A stretch of DNA of 64,000 nucleotides, taken from Tethya wilhelma (taxonomy: Eukaryota; Porifera; Demospongiae; Tethyida; Tethyidae). Positions within the stretch are counted from its first letter, which is position 1. Every line of letters begins with the position of its first letter. Both the position numbers and the translations under genes were made by a program. Location of the stretch: contig CAXIPT010000027.1 of assembly GCA_964030475.1 (NCBI GenBank), forward strand, positions 117,501-181,500. Reading direction: 5' to 3'. Under the pieces are notes generated by a model. The model worked only from the letters and a program-made list of their open reading frames with translations. It was not told the DNA's origin and did no database searches. This document shows, one piece after another, positions 24,730 through 35,736 of this stretch.

Positions 24730-24733
24730 TTAA
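24730..24733. other. Empty TTAA site (allele of 32640-33290 insertion)
   Basis: TTTATGAGTTAAGTCAATC here corresponds to the filled site in the other copy, where 643 bases lie between two TTAA. Confidence 0.85.
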
Positions 24734-24895
24734 GTCAATCTAGACTGGCTATCCTTGCATAACATGTAACTTCAAACAGCATACAGCAGTTGATTGCAAC
24801 TTTTCTACAGACTGATATTTATTAGTATTTGACTCAGAATTTTAGTGAAACAGCAGTACACAATAGTACAAGCTAAGACAATAGGTGACCAATTA

Positions 24896-25085
24896 CCGTA
24901 TAGCGGGAAATTTTCGTGGGGGAAAATTTTTGCGTTTTCGCCTTGAAGAGAAATTCGCGGGGAAAATTTTCGTGGATTGCGTCTCAACGTTACGTGACGA
25001 CCTCGTACCTTACAAATTTCGCGGAAAGCTGCCAAACCACGAAATTCGCAAAAATTTTCCCCCACGAAAATTTCCCGCTATAGGG
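24896..25085. mobile_element. Palindromic TA-flanked MITE, 190 bases
   Basis: It begins CCGTATAGCGGGAAATTTTC and ends with AAATTTCCCGCTATAGGG, flanked by TA (24894-24895, 25086-25087). The other copy has the uninterrupted sequence CCAATTAAACG near 33447, so this is a clean filled/empty pair. It is the same family as 21971-22203. Confidence 0.9.
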
Positions 25086-26447
25086 TAAACGCCATTTTTT
25101 AAAAAAATAGCTACCCAGGTGAAAATGAGAGCCAAATAATCCAAGGTAAACACAGAGAATTATGAGGTAAACCACGAAATTTTACTAGCAGTAATCTGCA
25201 GATATATGTATCATCATGTGTGGTGTGCTACCACCTTTCATGCACCTGCGGCAAACCATGAACAAAACTTGTTTGAATTTGCTAACACCTTTGTAAAGAG
25301 CACTGAATCATGATCAGATCCATAGGAATAGGCCAACACTCCATTGACACAGTACAAAATGTCTATGCTTTCAAACATATAGTAAAAGTTAGGTAAAGCT
25401 TCAAACTTGCTAAGAAATTCTCTCTGAGACTTACCTGCTGACGACAAGAAACTCAACAAAACTTAACAGAGCACTTGTATACTCTATCTGAGCTGAGTTG
25501 GCACTCACTTTTTTGCGAATAACTCACGAACAGAAAATGCAAATTGGACAGGACTTGATGAATCGGCTCAGCTCTCTGGATCTAACCAGAATAACAAGCA
25601 CTTTGCTGCTCTTCTTGGAACTTGGAGAAACAAAACTTACCATACAAAGCAATACGAGCCGTTTAGCATTCTTTCTAATTAACACTTGCTCTCACCTTTG
25701 TATCATGTGACATTTATGTAGAGCATCCGTAAAGCTCATGTGCACTTTGTTTATTGCACTGCGCATTCTTCACATTCAACACATGGACGGTCAACCGGAT
25801 GAACTTCTCAGCTCAAATAGAGTAGCTATAGGTGGCACTTGTTCATCGTTTTGTATACCATATACTCACTCTAAATGTATCTAATGACCATGGATACCTT
25901 GTTAAAGTATTTAGTTTTCATTTTATTTTACTGAACATCCCATATTTCGAATTTTCTTACTCATTCAATTTACCAAATAAGTACACGGTGACTTTCAAAA
26001 TTTGCAAATTTGTGATAATATTGTCATAGCTATTTTCAGTGTGAGAAATGAACAGAGACTAGAGCTTTAATGGAGCTATAAGAGGATTTTACAAATCTAG
26101 AACAATAAGGGACACGCAGACTTGGACAATTTTTTAAAGCTAAAATTAACCTGGACATGCTGAAGATCACTTCATATATATAGCTATCAAAGACACTAGC
26201 AGCAATGAGGCTGGAAATGACACTATAGTCGGAGCATCTACCATGGGGCTCAGCAGGGTGGTGTGGTATTTTCTACATCACAGAGGACGGTGGTGCTTAC
26301 TCAAGTTGTGTGGTTACAGCTAGTCAACGCTGCTGTCCACTAGAACAATTTTAAGGAGGACTTGTAATATCATATGCTTTGTGAGGCTGGTTGGAAGCAC
26401 AAGAATTAATAGAATAAGTCTCACTATTTCAAAAATGATGGCACCGC

Positions 26448-27212
26448 TGGTGCACAAGCCTCAGCAGACTCAACTAGCCAGTGTACTTGTAAGCATGCAT
26501 GAACCGTAGTTAACATATTTTTGCGCGTTGAAAATATTTCATAATTATGTTAAGTTTTCACGATATATAGTATACTGACATGACATGTCATGTCATAGCT
26601 AGAGTCTTGAATCAGTAGCTAGCTATATCTTACAAGAAACATCCCGGCCCAGGTTAGCCTTATAACTCAGTGTAACTCAGGTAAATTCTGTGATGAAGCA
26701 GCACTAGTCTGTCACGGTGACAAGAATATGAGCCATGCTATGATCATAGCAATACATGTACTGGAATGCCCATGCAGCTATCAGTGTTGTCAGAACAAGG
26801 CAAATTACTAATGCTGAGTAGTCAGAGGCCATGCAGCTATGCTGAAAAATGTACACATGCCTATATGCTTACATAGAAAAGCAGCCAACCCTTGTCTGTC
26901 TTGCTTGACCAGCAACAGCAGCATCCATGCATGCATGCAGATCATTTTCGTTCATATTCTAGATAATGCACACTAGATCAGCATTGCCTCGAAGCTAAGC
27001 ACCCAAAGAAGCACACTAACAAGCATCAAGTCTCACAGCCACACCATTTTGAAAAGCAAAAAATGTAATTTTGAATGATCATTCAGACTTATGAACGTAA
27101 GTACCATCAATTCTGTTGCTAAAGCTACCTTTCTTGAGATTTCGATGGGACAGACAGACAAAATGACTATCGTAATCCTCTACATATGCTTTGCATGAAC
27201 CGAGACTTAATA
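26448..27212 (+). repeat. Large copy of the AAGCCTC...GAGACTTA dispersed element
   Basis: It starts GGTGCACAAGCCTCAGCA and ends ATATGCTTTGCATGAACC, GAGACTTAATAA, with the CTCGAAGCTAAGCACCCA block at about 26990. The equivalent copy is about 34788-36130. Confidence 0.65.
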
Positions 27213-27217
27213 AATGA

Positions 27218-27475
27218 TCAACTGATAAGTGTCTCTAAAAATCCATGCATTAGGATGTCGTTGTCAGTTAATTGAACTCGAAGGAAGACTCCTTCCAGTA
27301 CTGTGAGCTTCAGGTAAAAGATCACCATGGGTGGTAGCATTGAGCTGTCAGCAGTTACAGTCAGTATCAGCCTTTCCTCTGCACCTGTACTGCAAATCAC
27401 ACATGACTTCAATCCCACTCTGTAGCAGTTTGCTGATTTATAACAAATTAAGGGAACTGAGCGAAATTTGCACAC
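27218..27475 (-). pseudogene. Pogo/Tigger-like DDE fragment, copy 1
   Basis: The minus-strand frame contains STGAEERLILTVTADSSMLP followed by PMVIFYLK. This resembles the start of the DDE_1 domain of pogo/Tigger transposases, where G.E.R.TV....ADG..LPP..IFKGK is typical. The first catalytic Asp block upstream and the rest of the domain were not identified, so this is a scrap. Copy 2 at about 36160-36305 contains the same core with a deletion or rearrangement after it. Confidence 0.5.
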
Positions 27476-28235
27476 CTCGAATTTTCTATCTGCTGTGTAA
27501 GTTACTTGGAATATCTTTGGGTTTGCAACTTGGCTTAAGATAGCATATATATGATGATAGTTTCATAGGATTGTATTGAAAGCAGCATGCTGTGGGATGT
27601 ATTCCTGCAGCTGTCTCCAATCTACCTCATTAGGTACAAGGCCGAAACATAATCCATGTTTAATTCCAATCAAGGGTATAATCTTCCATTTTCCCTCTCT
27701 TTCTGTACCTTCTGAAGATGATAAGACTTTATGTTTCCCGTTCTAATCCAGCAGGCTAGGTAAAATGCATGATGCTTTGGCTCATAGTGTGAAGCGGTTA
27801 TGCCGAAAAAACTTGTAAAAACTACTCACTTCATTCATATGTTTTATCACACCAAAATTAACAGTGTGTCCACCACCTAGGCCTTTCTTGTTACCCGGGC
27901 TTTTGGTTGGTTTTCCTTTTTGGATCACGGTTGATGATATCGAGGACAGTACTGTCCCGGCCATCCTAAATGCATCACTTTTGGTCTGCTTGGTTGACAC
28001 TTTTCTACTGGTTGTCGCTTGATTGGGTGTTAAGGGCAATGAGTGAATGTTTGTGGGGAGGCCTTGACTGCAAGTCTGAGTATAGATTACTTTCGGCGCT
28101 TTACTGACACTGACTGCTCCATGTCTAAATTCATTCTATAATTCTTCTCGGAAACAACCAAATTTATTGACATTTTAATTAAGTGCCAACCAAGGATATT
28201 CATGACTATATTCGTATATTTAGAGCAAGTACAGT

Positions 28236-28764
28236 AATAAAATGAAGGCACCAAGGTGCATAACCCTTGGTGCGTACATATAATTATACTGAATACAAAT
28301 ACCAAACATCATCAGATAGGAGGACTGAACAACCTTAGAATGAGTTGGAAAATTTGAAATATCAATCATAGAAAAGGAAAAACATGCAAATGATAGACAA
28401 TTTTGGCCATTTTCCAATGTCAAAAGGTGTGACAAGCTGTGAATTGTCAAAAATGATCACAAATTTCTTCATATGTGATTAATTGGTAGTCTAGGCTTTT
28501 GTTGCTTTGTAAAAGGACCTCAGGCCATTTTATATCAGTAGCTAAGCTTCTACTGGCTATGCTATGAAGCTCGCTCAGGCTCGTCCCCCAAAATTATGGG
28601 TGTTGCCTCGAAGCTTAGCGCTTAAAGAGGCTGAAAAGCCTCATATCTCAGGAACTACGGGCTTTTGTTGAATTCTTTGTGTAATTTTTTTTGATAATCT
28701 CGATTATTTTACCTTGGTATGCCGCTTTTGAAGACTGGAGCTGTCGTTCTTGAGATATAGTTGG

Positions 28765-28818
<54 letters not shown>

Positions 28819-28870
28819 GACAAAACGACAATACCATAACCCCTGCTGTGCATGCGCACCAAGGGTTAAT
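28236..28870. mobile_element. Element with TAACCCTTGGTGCG termini, present only in copy 1
   Basis: The right end GCGCACCAAGGGTTAAT (28854-28870) is an inverted match to ATAACCCTTGGTGCG (28260-28274). The other copy joins TACAGT to TATGTATATGTATGC near 36848-36854 without it. The element includes a CTCGAAGC-family block and an (AC)n run (28767-28814). The left boundary is uncertain by about 25 bases. Confidence 0.7.
28767..28814 (+). repeat. (CA)n microsatellite
   Basis: About 24 CA units, followed by GACAGACA. Confidence 0.95.
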
Positions 28871-28944
28871 TATGTATATGTATGCATGTATATGATATGT
28901 AACCCATTATTATAACTTAATTACTAATACATGTATACCTGCAG

Positions 28945-29053
28945 GAAGGTAATCCAACGAATTCTTCGTCGTGGCATTTTATTTTGCACAGAGAAACTTG
29001 GTGGTTCACCAGGTTTGTTTGCTGACCTCGTGCATATAGTTGTGGCCACATTG
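28945..29053 (+). CDS. AARS: Alanyl-tRNA synthetase exon C, copy 1
   Basis: The acceptor is TACCTGCAG and the donor is GTAGGTG. The first base completes the Gly left open by exon B, and the exon ends in phase 0. It encodes KVIQRILRRGILFC, TEKLGGSPGLFADLVHIVVA, matching the GYVLRRILRR...G...LV..VV region of AlaRS; the usual Tyr after Gly is Lys here. Copy 2 (36928-37036) differs at six bases: three silent and three that change residues (G to C, L to V, I to T). Confidence 0.9.
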
Positions 29054-30660
29054 GTAGGTGGAAGAATCTGTTGATGTTGTCATTTTTCTTGTTTAATTGT
29101 TTTACTTGTTTTTATGTAATAATTTTCTAAGTCAAAATGAGAGCGGAAATCTGTGGTAAACTTGCGGAATTATGTGGTAAACCACAGTATATAGTGGTAT
29201 TCCGCTGTAACTCACCATTTACCATATGTTATACTTGATACTTCGACTACCAGCATGTAGAACATTTGCTCTGTTCAAATTATGCTCCTCCCCATTTCAC
29301 TCCCATGCAGTGGGCGGGGCAATATCCCTCATGGATCCCTTGATTCCCCCATTCTACCTACTAAAGTCGATCTGGTTTGAGAATGCCGCCGGAAGTGAAT
29401 TAATGAGATTCATAACCATACTTTTTCTATGGGCCAAATAGCTAACTTTTGACTGGTAAGGCGTAGGAAGCTAAAAAAGCAACCAAAAGGACGGGAAGAT
29501 CGAGCGTTTTCCAATGGTGCTTGAAATTTTGAAATCGTTTGGATATTTAGGAAGTTATTCAAGTTTTTCAACCGGCATTCTCAAACCAGATGGACTTTAG
29601 CTGTGGCCCAGATCCCCCATACAGTAGTTGGGTATCAATAATATGTGAACGAATCAAGTAAAAATTAGGCGTTGGGTACACTTCTATGAATATACAGTTA
29701 ATTGAGGTCAAAGTTTAGAGAATACTACTACCAAAATAATAGTATACTTCTATGAGTTCAAAACTTAAAAACCAAATAAGCTATATAAAGCATAAAAATT
29801 TCCTATAGTGATTTCGTTGTACAAAATAGCCTTCCATTACATAGTATAGTTGAGCCCATTATTGAGACCCCAAAGCCAAACTCAGCCAAACAGTAGTAGT
29901 AAATTCCTAAGAATGATCATGTTTGAAAATTGAAAAAATATAGTCAGGACTTTAACGCTGTTATTTCTGAGATCTGAAGCTTTTGTGCTTTTCTGAATGC
30001 TTAGCTTCGAGACTGCGCCCATCAATCACACCCCATATATAGTGTATACGTTATCTAGAAATGTAGTAGAGCTTGGACCTGGTGTGCATGTCAGAGCTTA
30101 GCTCATTTGGCTTACTAGTTGTGTGTAAGTAACTCAATTGATTGCATGCAAGTTAATTCTAATTTGTATGATAATAATTTGTAGAACTATATATATGCAT
30201 CATATAATAGTAACTGAGTTGTGTGTTGTTTTTTATCAGTGAACTTTAATTGCCTCAGTGACTGGTTGTTGTCAGGCTGGATGAATATAAGCATTGGTCG
30301 TGCCATATATAAACATTAGTGTAACTGTTCATCATTAAATCAATTTTCTAAACTGAGTTTTTCAGAGATTATTTCTGATAACTATATAGGCTGGCCACAT
30401 CTAGCTCCAGCGATATATCCTTGATTGGCAGGTTCGAATTTCAGCCTGTGTGTTCAACTGACACCTAATCTGCATAGGTGGGCCTTCAATGGTTTTTTGG
30501 AAAATTGTATTTCAGTTTAGGGGTGCATGCTAGTTGAGTGCACTGAGGCTTAGGGGCACTGTAGATGCCTTCATAATTGGCTGTACTGGCAAACAAACAG
30601 AGATTGCATGGCTTATGTTACTAAGTTCTTTGTAAAGCATTTTGGTCATGCCAGCACAGT
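29054..30660. other. AARS intron C-D, first part
   Basis: 29054-29225 aligns to 37037-37218 and then the two copies diverge. 29361-29393 and 29571-29600 are inverted arms (CTAAAGTCGATCTGGTTTGA / TCAAACCAGATGGACTTTAG) of a foldback element. 29955-30065 is a minus-strand copy of the CTCGAAGC family. A tRNA-like GGTTCGAATTT at 30431 was not convincing as a gene. Confidence 0.5.
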
Positions 30661-30786
30661 ATCTGTGCATGAAACAGCTTCAAGTGACTCCACATGTAAG
30701 TGAGTCCTCATCTGCTTGACTGATCCACAACATGTATACGTTGGCTTTAGGTCTGCTGTTCTCTGCAGAAAAGTGACTACTTAACT
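30661..30786. repeat. 126-base exact copy of 39935-40060 at a contig end
   Basis: It runs right up to the N at 30787, and the identical 126 bases run right from the N at 39934. This is the pattern of two neighbouring contigs whose overlap was not merged. Confidence 0.95.
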
Positions 30787-30787
30787 N
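30787..30787. other. Single N, contig join
   Basis: See the 126-base overlap: the true continuation of the left contig is probably 40061. Confidence 0.85.
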
Positions 30788-31607
30788 ACCATGATGTGCA
30801 TAAAACGATGACAGTACATAGCGACTATAATAATAATTATTATAAATCATACTAATTATTATAAACATACCCTCTTTATTAATAGCAAAATAACGAGATG
30901 ATTCCGAGATGATTTGTTCATTTGACAACCTAATTAGCCTTAATGGTTCAGGTTGAGGTGGTACTTGTGGAGATACAAAGTTCCATAGATTACTCTCAAC
31001 ACTGGAAAGATCTTTCAAAGAAAAAAAAATAGTGCTAATAATAAACAGCAATTAAGCTCAACTAATAAAAGTCTATACGAGCAACTTACCTGACAATGCC
31101 AAATTAAATGAAGCACAATACCATTTGAGCAATGCTAGCTCTGAAGTAGTGTCTATGGTTGGTGTCTTGATATAACTTTGCACTGTAAAATTAATAGTAC
31201 TGACCAATTCAACCAGAGGAGTAAAGACATGTATGCTCTACATTCTGATGATGAAGCCCTAATAACAAAACATTTAAACTTACACAGGAATTTGACATTT
31301 TTTTTAGCAGATAACAGTACTTCTTCACTTGGATTACCTATATTCATATTTATACAAAAAGTATTACACAAATGCCTGCCTGCTGTTGCCTTCTGAAGTT
31401 ATCACTGACACAATAAATAAATATAAACTTAGCAACTTACTGATTTGAGAGCCTAACTCTAGAGCCTTCCCATTTAATTCCAAAAATTTCCACCACTTGG
31501 ACCTACCACATCTAGAAGTATTATAATCAAACTTTAATAACAGTCACTACTTAAAAGTGTTTGGTTTAGTATTCCACTTACTCTTTACTTTGAGGCTGCA
31601 ATGTCAT
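30788..31607 (-). CDS. Unidentified multi-exon gene, N-terminal part
   Basis: Six exons on the minus strand fit together with consistent phase and AG/GT borders: 31607-31582, 31502-31441, 31337-31284, 31258-31214, 31182-31090, 31011-30871. A seventh may run from about 30825 into the N at 30787. Introns are only about 30-100 bases. The product starts MTLQPQSKESKWWKFLELNG and later contains NPSEEVLLSAKKNVKFL, LHHQNVEHTCLYSSVQSYI, SELALLKWYCASFNLALS and PLRLIRLSNEQIISESSRYF. It looks globular and alpha-helical, and no motif identifies the family. That six successive phases match makes a real gene very likely. The compact structure contrasts with the transposon-filled AARS introns, so this contig probably belongs elsewhere. 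Confidence 0.75.
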
Positions 31608-31928
31608 GGCTTTCAAAAGTTCTCACCGCATTGGTTTACCAAGGTAACCCGGTAAGTTTTGTACCTCCACGTGTCTTTTAATCAGCTACTACTTCCTGCT
31701 GAGTCACCAGAAGCAGCTGCTAAAGCTCCCGGTCCCCCACCATCTCGTCCCGGACCTCCTGCAGCGAGAAAAGTGCCTCCACCTCAACCAGCCTCAAGAC
31801 AACCCATCAAACAACAGTCCATACAGGTACATGTAGAATATACAGAGAAATGTAAAATATTTATTTTTGTTGCTTTTTTCTGAAAAAAAAATTGTAGAAG
31901 CTGAAACTGTCTGAAACTGTTGAAACCA
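31601..31928 (+). CDS. Proline-rich protein, first exons (hypothetical)
   Basis: Exon 1 31601-31651 (MSWLSKVLTALVYQGNP, donor GTAAGT), exon 2 31686-31826 (LLLPAESPEAAAKAPGPPPS, then PGPPAARKVPPPQPAS, donor GTACATG) and a possible exon 3 from 31898 (KLKLSETVET). Introns are 34 and 71 bases, which is very short. The Pro/Ala-rich stretch with PxxP motifs suggests an SH3-binding linker, but no family can be named. Its ATG sits within the first codons of the minus-strand gene above, in head-to-head orientation. One of the two starts may be misplaced. Confidence 0.5.
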
Positions 31929-31952
31929 GGAAGTAGTGGAAGAATTCAGTGT

Positions 31953-32014
31953 TCCCAGGCCTTTCCCCTTTTTTGTTTTTTTTTTTTTTTTTTTTTGCGT
32001 GGGGAAGGCCTGGT
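31953..32014. repeat. Inverted repeat around a poly-T tract, MITE-like end
   Basis: CCCAGGCCTTTCCCC and GGGGAAGGCCTGG flank about 30 mostly T bases. The design is the same as at 9429-9485. Confidence 0.6.
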
Positions 32015-32257
32015 ACCAAATATCACGTGAATGACGAAAGCGATGACACATTATGGACAAGTGGGAATTTATATTTCCCGCGTTTTGACACAAAGCGCTG
32101 GCGCGCGGATGCTGCCTACGCATTTGTGATTCTTAAACAAACAAAGGTACGTGTGCCACCGTATTCTGACACTCACAGTCATAGCCTGAGCGAAGACGAG
32201 AGCAAGAAATGGCAATTTTAAGGGCTGTTTGTAGTTGTGGTTTACTGGTGCTATGAC

Positions 32258-32258
32258 N
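32258..32258. other. Single N, contig join just before exon B copy 2
   Basis: The right contig begins 14 bases before exon B copy 2. Confidence 0.7.
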
Positions 32259-32272
32259 TACACACACTGTAG

Positions 32273-32418
32273 GCAACTGGTGTTCGACCATACTCAGGCA
32301 AACTTGGTGATGAGGATGTAGATGGAATTGACATGGCTTATCGTACTGTTGCTGATCACATTCGAGCCCTTACTGTTGCTTTTACTGATAGAGGGAGGCC
32401 ATACCACATAGGAAGAGG
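32273..32418 (+). CDS. AARS: Alanyl-tRNA synthetase exon B, copy 2
   Basis: Same length, borders (TGTAG / GTAAGT) and phase as copy 1 at 24409. The protein is identical because the four base differences are all silent (GGC/GGA, CAT/CAC, ACC/ACT, TTC/TTT). This says that the coding sequence was under purifying selection while the two versions diverged, and fits either two alleles of one gene or two functional paralogues. Confidence 0.9.
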
Positions 32419-32459
32419 GTAAGTTGGTCCCATCCAGAATCAATGTGTCTGATATTTAG

Positions 32460-32485
32460 TTGTGTGTGTGTGTGTGTGTGTGTGT
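32460..32485 (+). repeat. (GT)n microsatellite
   Basis: About 13 GT units. Copy 1 has a shorter, interrupted version near 24598-24612. Confidence 0.95.
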
Positions 32486-32643
32486 ATGGCTGGTTATTAC
32501 GTTAGGAATGATTCATGTCTTATGTCACTTGATTACTAATGGGACTTTGTACGAGTCTGTAGTGTATATGCCACAAAAACTTTATGTTTATTCAGGTATT
32601 GTTATAACCCTCATTTGGAAGTTAGAATTAGTTTATGAGTTAA

Positions 32644-33286
32644 CCCTTTACACCCTGTATGACCGGAAAACCTGTCATAAACTACATGTACTTACTTTAC
32701 AGTATGATGGGAAAACCCGTTATAGAGTAATAACGTGCGTGCATGCCTGCTTTACTTGCAGACAAATTGCATTAGTAATGAACTTTAAACTTTATTTCCT
32801 GTTAGGTAAGAGTTCACTCTATCTATATGTAAAGTTTAGGCTGAAACTGATTATTGGGTGGGGCTGTACAGCTTGCTATCGCCGCGATTGCAATTATCGG
32901 TTTTAGTTTAATAATATTTTTCCAGTAGTTCAAACTGTAAGCTTGAAACTTACAACGTAGATGCAGAAAAAGCTAGGCTATACAGACATGCCATCACTTT
33001 TTGCAGGCTGCAATGTCAGCTAGAATAAAAGCCTTAAATATACTAAAAAATTTTGGCGATTTTGGCCATACATTTTTTATACATTTTTTTTTCACAGACA
33101 AAACGTGCAGGCTTAAACACTGGCCATGTTTCAGCCAAGAGACTACTGCTTAACTGCAGTAGCTTATATATTTTAGGCGAAATATTCTAAGGAAAGAGTA
33201 AACAGCCTTATGTTATAGTATTAAAAATTCTATTTAATTTAGGATTTTGATTACATTCCAGGTGGAATAATTTCAGACTATAAAGG
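32644..33286. mobile_element. TTAA-target (piggyBac-like) non-autonomous element, 643 bases
   Basis: It is flanked by TTAA on both sides (32640-32643, 33287-33290), begins CCCTTTACACCC and ends TATAAAGG, so the short termini CCCTTTA/TATAAAGG are inverted. Copy 1 has a single TTAA at 24730-24733. CCCTTT-type ends with TTAA duplication are the hallmark of piggyBac superfamily elements. No transposase frame is present. Subterminal repeats (TATGACCGGAAAACC and TATGATGGGAAAACC) lie near the left end. Confidence 0.85.
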
Positions 33287-33290
33287 TTAA

Positions 33291-35138
33291 GTCAATCTTG
33301 ACTGGCTAGCCTTATATAACAACTTCAAACAGCGTACAGCAGTTGATTGCAACTTTTCTACGGACTGATATTTATTGGTATTTGAATTTACAATTTTAGT
33401 GAGACAGTAGCACACAATAGTACAAGCCAAGACAATAGGTGACCAATTAAACGTCAATTTTTTTAAAAATAGCTACCCAGGTGAAAATGAGAGCCAAACA
33501 ATCTACGGTAAACACACAGAATTGTGAAGTAAACCACCTAATTTTACTAGCAGTATTCTGCAGATATCTGTATCATCATTTGTGGTGCGCTACCACCTTT
33601 CACCTGCGGCAAACCATGAAGAAAACTTGTTTGAATTTGTTAACACCTTTGTATACGTAAAGAGCACTGAATCAGGCCCATAGGAATAGGCCAACACTCT
33701 GACACAGTACAAAATGTCTATGCTTTCAAACATTTAGTAAAAGATAGGTAAAGCTTCAAACTTGCTGAGAAATTCTCTCTGAGACTTACCTGCAGATGAC
33801 AAGAAAACTCAACAAAATTTAACAGAGCACTCGTATACTCTATCTGAGCTGAGTTGGCTCTCACTTTTGCACGAATAATGCAAATTGGACAGGATTTGAT
33901 AAATCGGCTCAGCTCTCCAGATCCAACCAGAATAATATATAAAAAGTGCTTTGCTGCTCTTCTTGGAACTTGGAGAAACAAAACTCACCATACAAAGCAA
34001 TACGAGCTGTTTAGCATTCTTTCTAATTAACACTTGCTCTCACCTTTGTATCGTGTGACATTTATGTAGAGCATCCCTAAAGCTCGCGTGCACTTTGTTT
34101 ATTGCGCCGCGCATTCTTCGCATTCAACACATGGATGACCAACCAGATGAACTTCTCAGCTCAGATAGAGTAGCTATAAGTGGCACTTGTTCATTGTTTT
34201 GTATACCACACTCGCTCTAAATGTATCTGAACATTCTAATACCGTGAATACCTTGTTAAAATATTTAGTTTCCTTTCTACTCTACTGAACATCCTATATT
34301 TCGAATTTTCTTAGGTACACAGTGACTTTCAAAATTTGCAAATTTGTGAAATTGTCATAGCTGTTTTCAGTGTGAGAAATAAATGGAGACTAGAACTTTA
34401 ATAGAGCTATAAGAGGATTTTGCAAATCTAGAATAATAAGGGACACGCAGACTTGGACAATTTTTTAAAGCTAAAATTAACCTGGACATGCTGAAGATCC
34501 GGCTTCATATATATATATATATATATATATAGCTGTCAAAGAGACTAGCAGCGATGAGGCTGGAGATGACCGTGACTATAGTCGTAGCATCTACCACGGG
34601 GCTCAGCAGGGTGGTGCGGTATTTTCTACATCACAGAGGGTGCTCACTTGTGCAGTTACAGCTAGTCAACACTGCTCTCCACTAGAACAAGGAGGACTTG
34701 TAATACCATGCTTTGTGAAAAGAAGATAATGGTAGCCAAAGCACAAGAATTAATAGAAGAAGTATCACTATTTCAAAAATGATGGCACTGCTGGTGCACA
34801 AGCCTTGGCGCACTCAAATAGCAAGTGTACTTGTATCCATGCATGAACCGTAGTTAATTGACATATTTTCGCGCATTGAAAACATTTCATTAAGTTTTCA
34901 CGGTAGTACTGACATGACATGTCATGTCATAGCTAGAGTCTTGAATCAGTGGCTAGCTATCTGACAAGAAACATCCGGGCCCAGGTTAGCCTCATAACTC
35001 AGTGTAACTGAGGTAAACTCTCTGATGAAGCAGCACTAGTCTGTGACAAGAATATGAGCCATGCTATGATCATAGTGATACATGTACTGGAATGCCCAGC
35101 TATCAGTGTTGTCAGAACAAGGCAAATTACTAATGCTG
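33291..35138. other. AARS intron B-C, copy 2: shared repeats
   Basis: It aligns to 24734-26815 minus the 190-base MITE. It contains (TA)n at 34507-34531, longer than in copy 1, and the TGACATGACATGTCATGTCA palindrome at about 34912-34931. Confidence 0.6.
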
Positions 35139-35736
35139 CATATGAAGAAGTTTTCCCTCAAAACGCTCATGTCCTTCTTGAACTGCAAATTAGTAGAGCC
35201 TTTGATTCAGCAGGTGCCAATTAGTGAGAACTCAGGACCAAGGTGCGACTATCACTGCTCACTGTACATTAGTAATGCTACCAAGAACCTTCCAACTGAA
35301 CTTTCATCCAATTTTGCCGCGCTATAAACTCACTTTTTCTTAACACAATGATTGGCAAAAAGTAAGCTGAAGCTCTAAACAACATCACCACGTGTTGCAA
35401 TTTTTCATTAAATTCTTATAATTGGAGAAAATCTAGAAATAGGTATTGGGTTGTTGGATCTGCCAGCTCAGTTGCAATAGAGTGAATGGCTAGAGTTGTC
35501 TCTTTCAAGTGAAAAATGCCGCATGAAAATAAGACAACTACCTATCATATTATACATCATCAGATAGAAGAAAGACTGAACAACTTTGGAATGAGTTGCA
35601 AAGTTTGAAATATCAATTATGGAAAAAAATATTCAAGAAAAACATACAAATTATAGACAATTATGGTCATTTTCCAATGTCAAAAGGTGTGACAAGCTGT
35701 GAATTTGCAAAAATGATCACAAACTTCTTCATATGA
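35139..35736. mobile_element. Element with perfect 15-base termini CATATGAAGAAGTTT
   Basis: It begins CATATGAAGAAGTTT and ends AAACTTCTTCATATG. Copy 1 reads AATGCTGAGTAGTCAGAGG without interruption near 26815, so the insert is about 598 bases with no obvious target duplication (TG at most). A related segment lies inside the copy-1-specific element (about 28310-28475), so this family is present elsewhere in the window. Confidence 0.85.

Larger units (their letters stand above)
25110..28236. other. AARS intron B-C, copy 1: dispersed repeats
   Basis: It holds GGTAAACCAC-type repeat 25160-25280, the AGGAATAGGCCAAC repeat 25320-25840, a 20-base perfect palindrome TGACATGACATGTCATGTCA at 26577-26596, the CTCGAAGC-family element about 26448-27212, and a pogo-like fragment 27218-27475. 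All are shared with copy 2, so they inserted before the copies separated. Confidence 0.6.

Noticed and set aside
27782..28039. Minus-strand frame of 85 residues, basic and Ser/Lys-rich
   Set aside because: Could be the N-terminus of the pogo-like scrap, but no motif supports it, and the second copy lacks much of it.
30425..30445. GGTTCGAATTT, resembling a tRNA B box
   Set aside because: No A box at the right distance and no acceptor stem pairing; not called as a tRNA or SINE.
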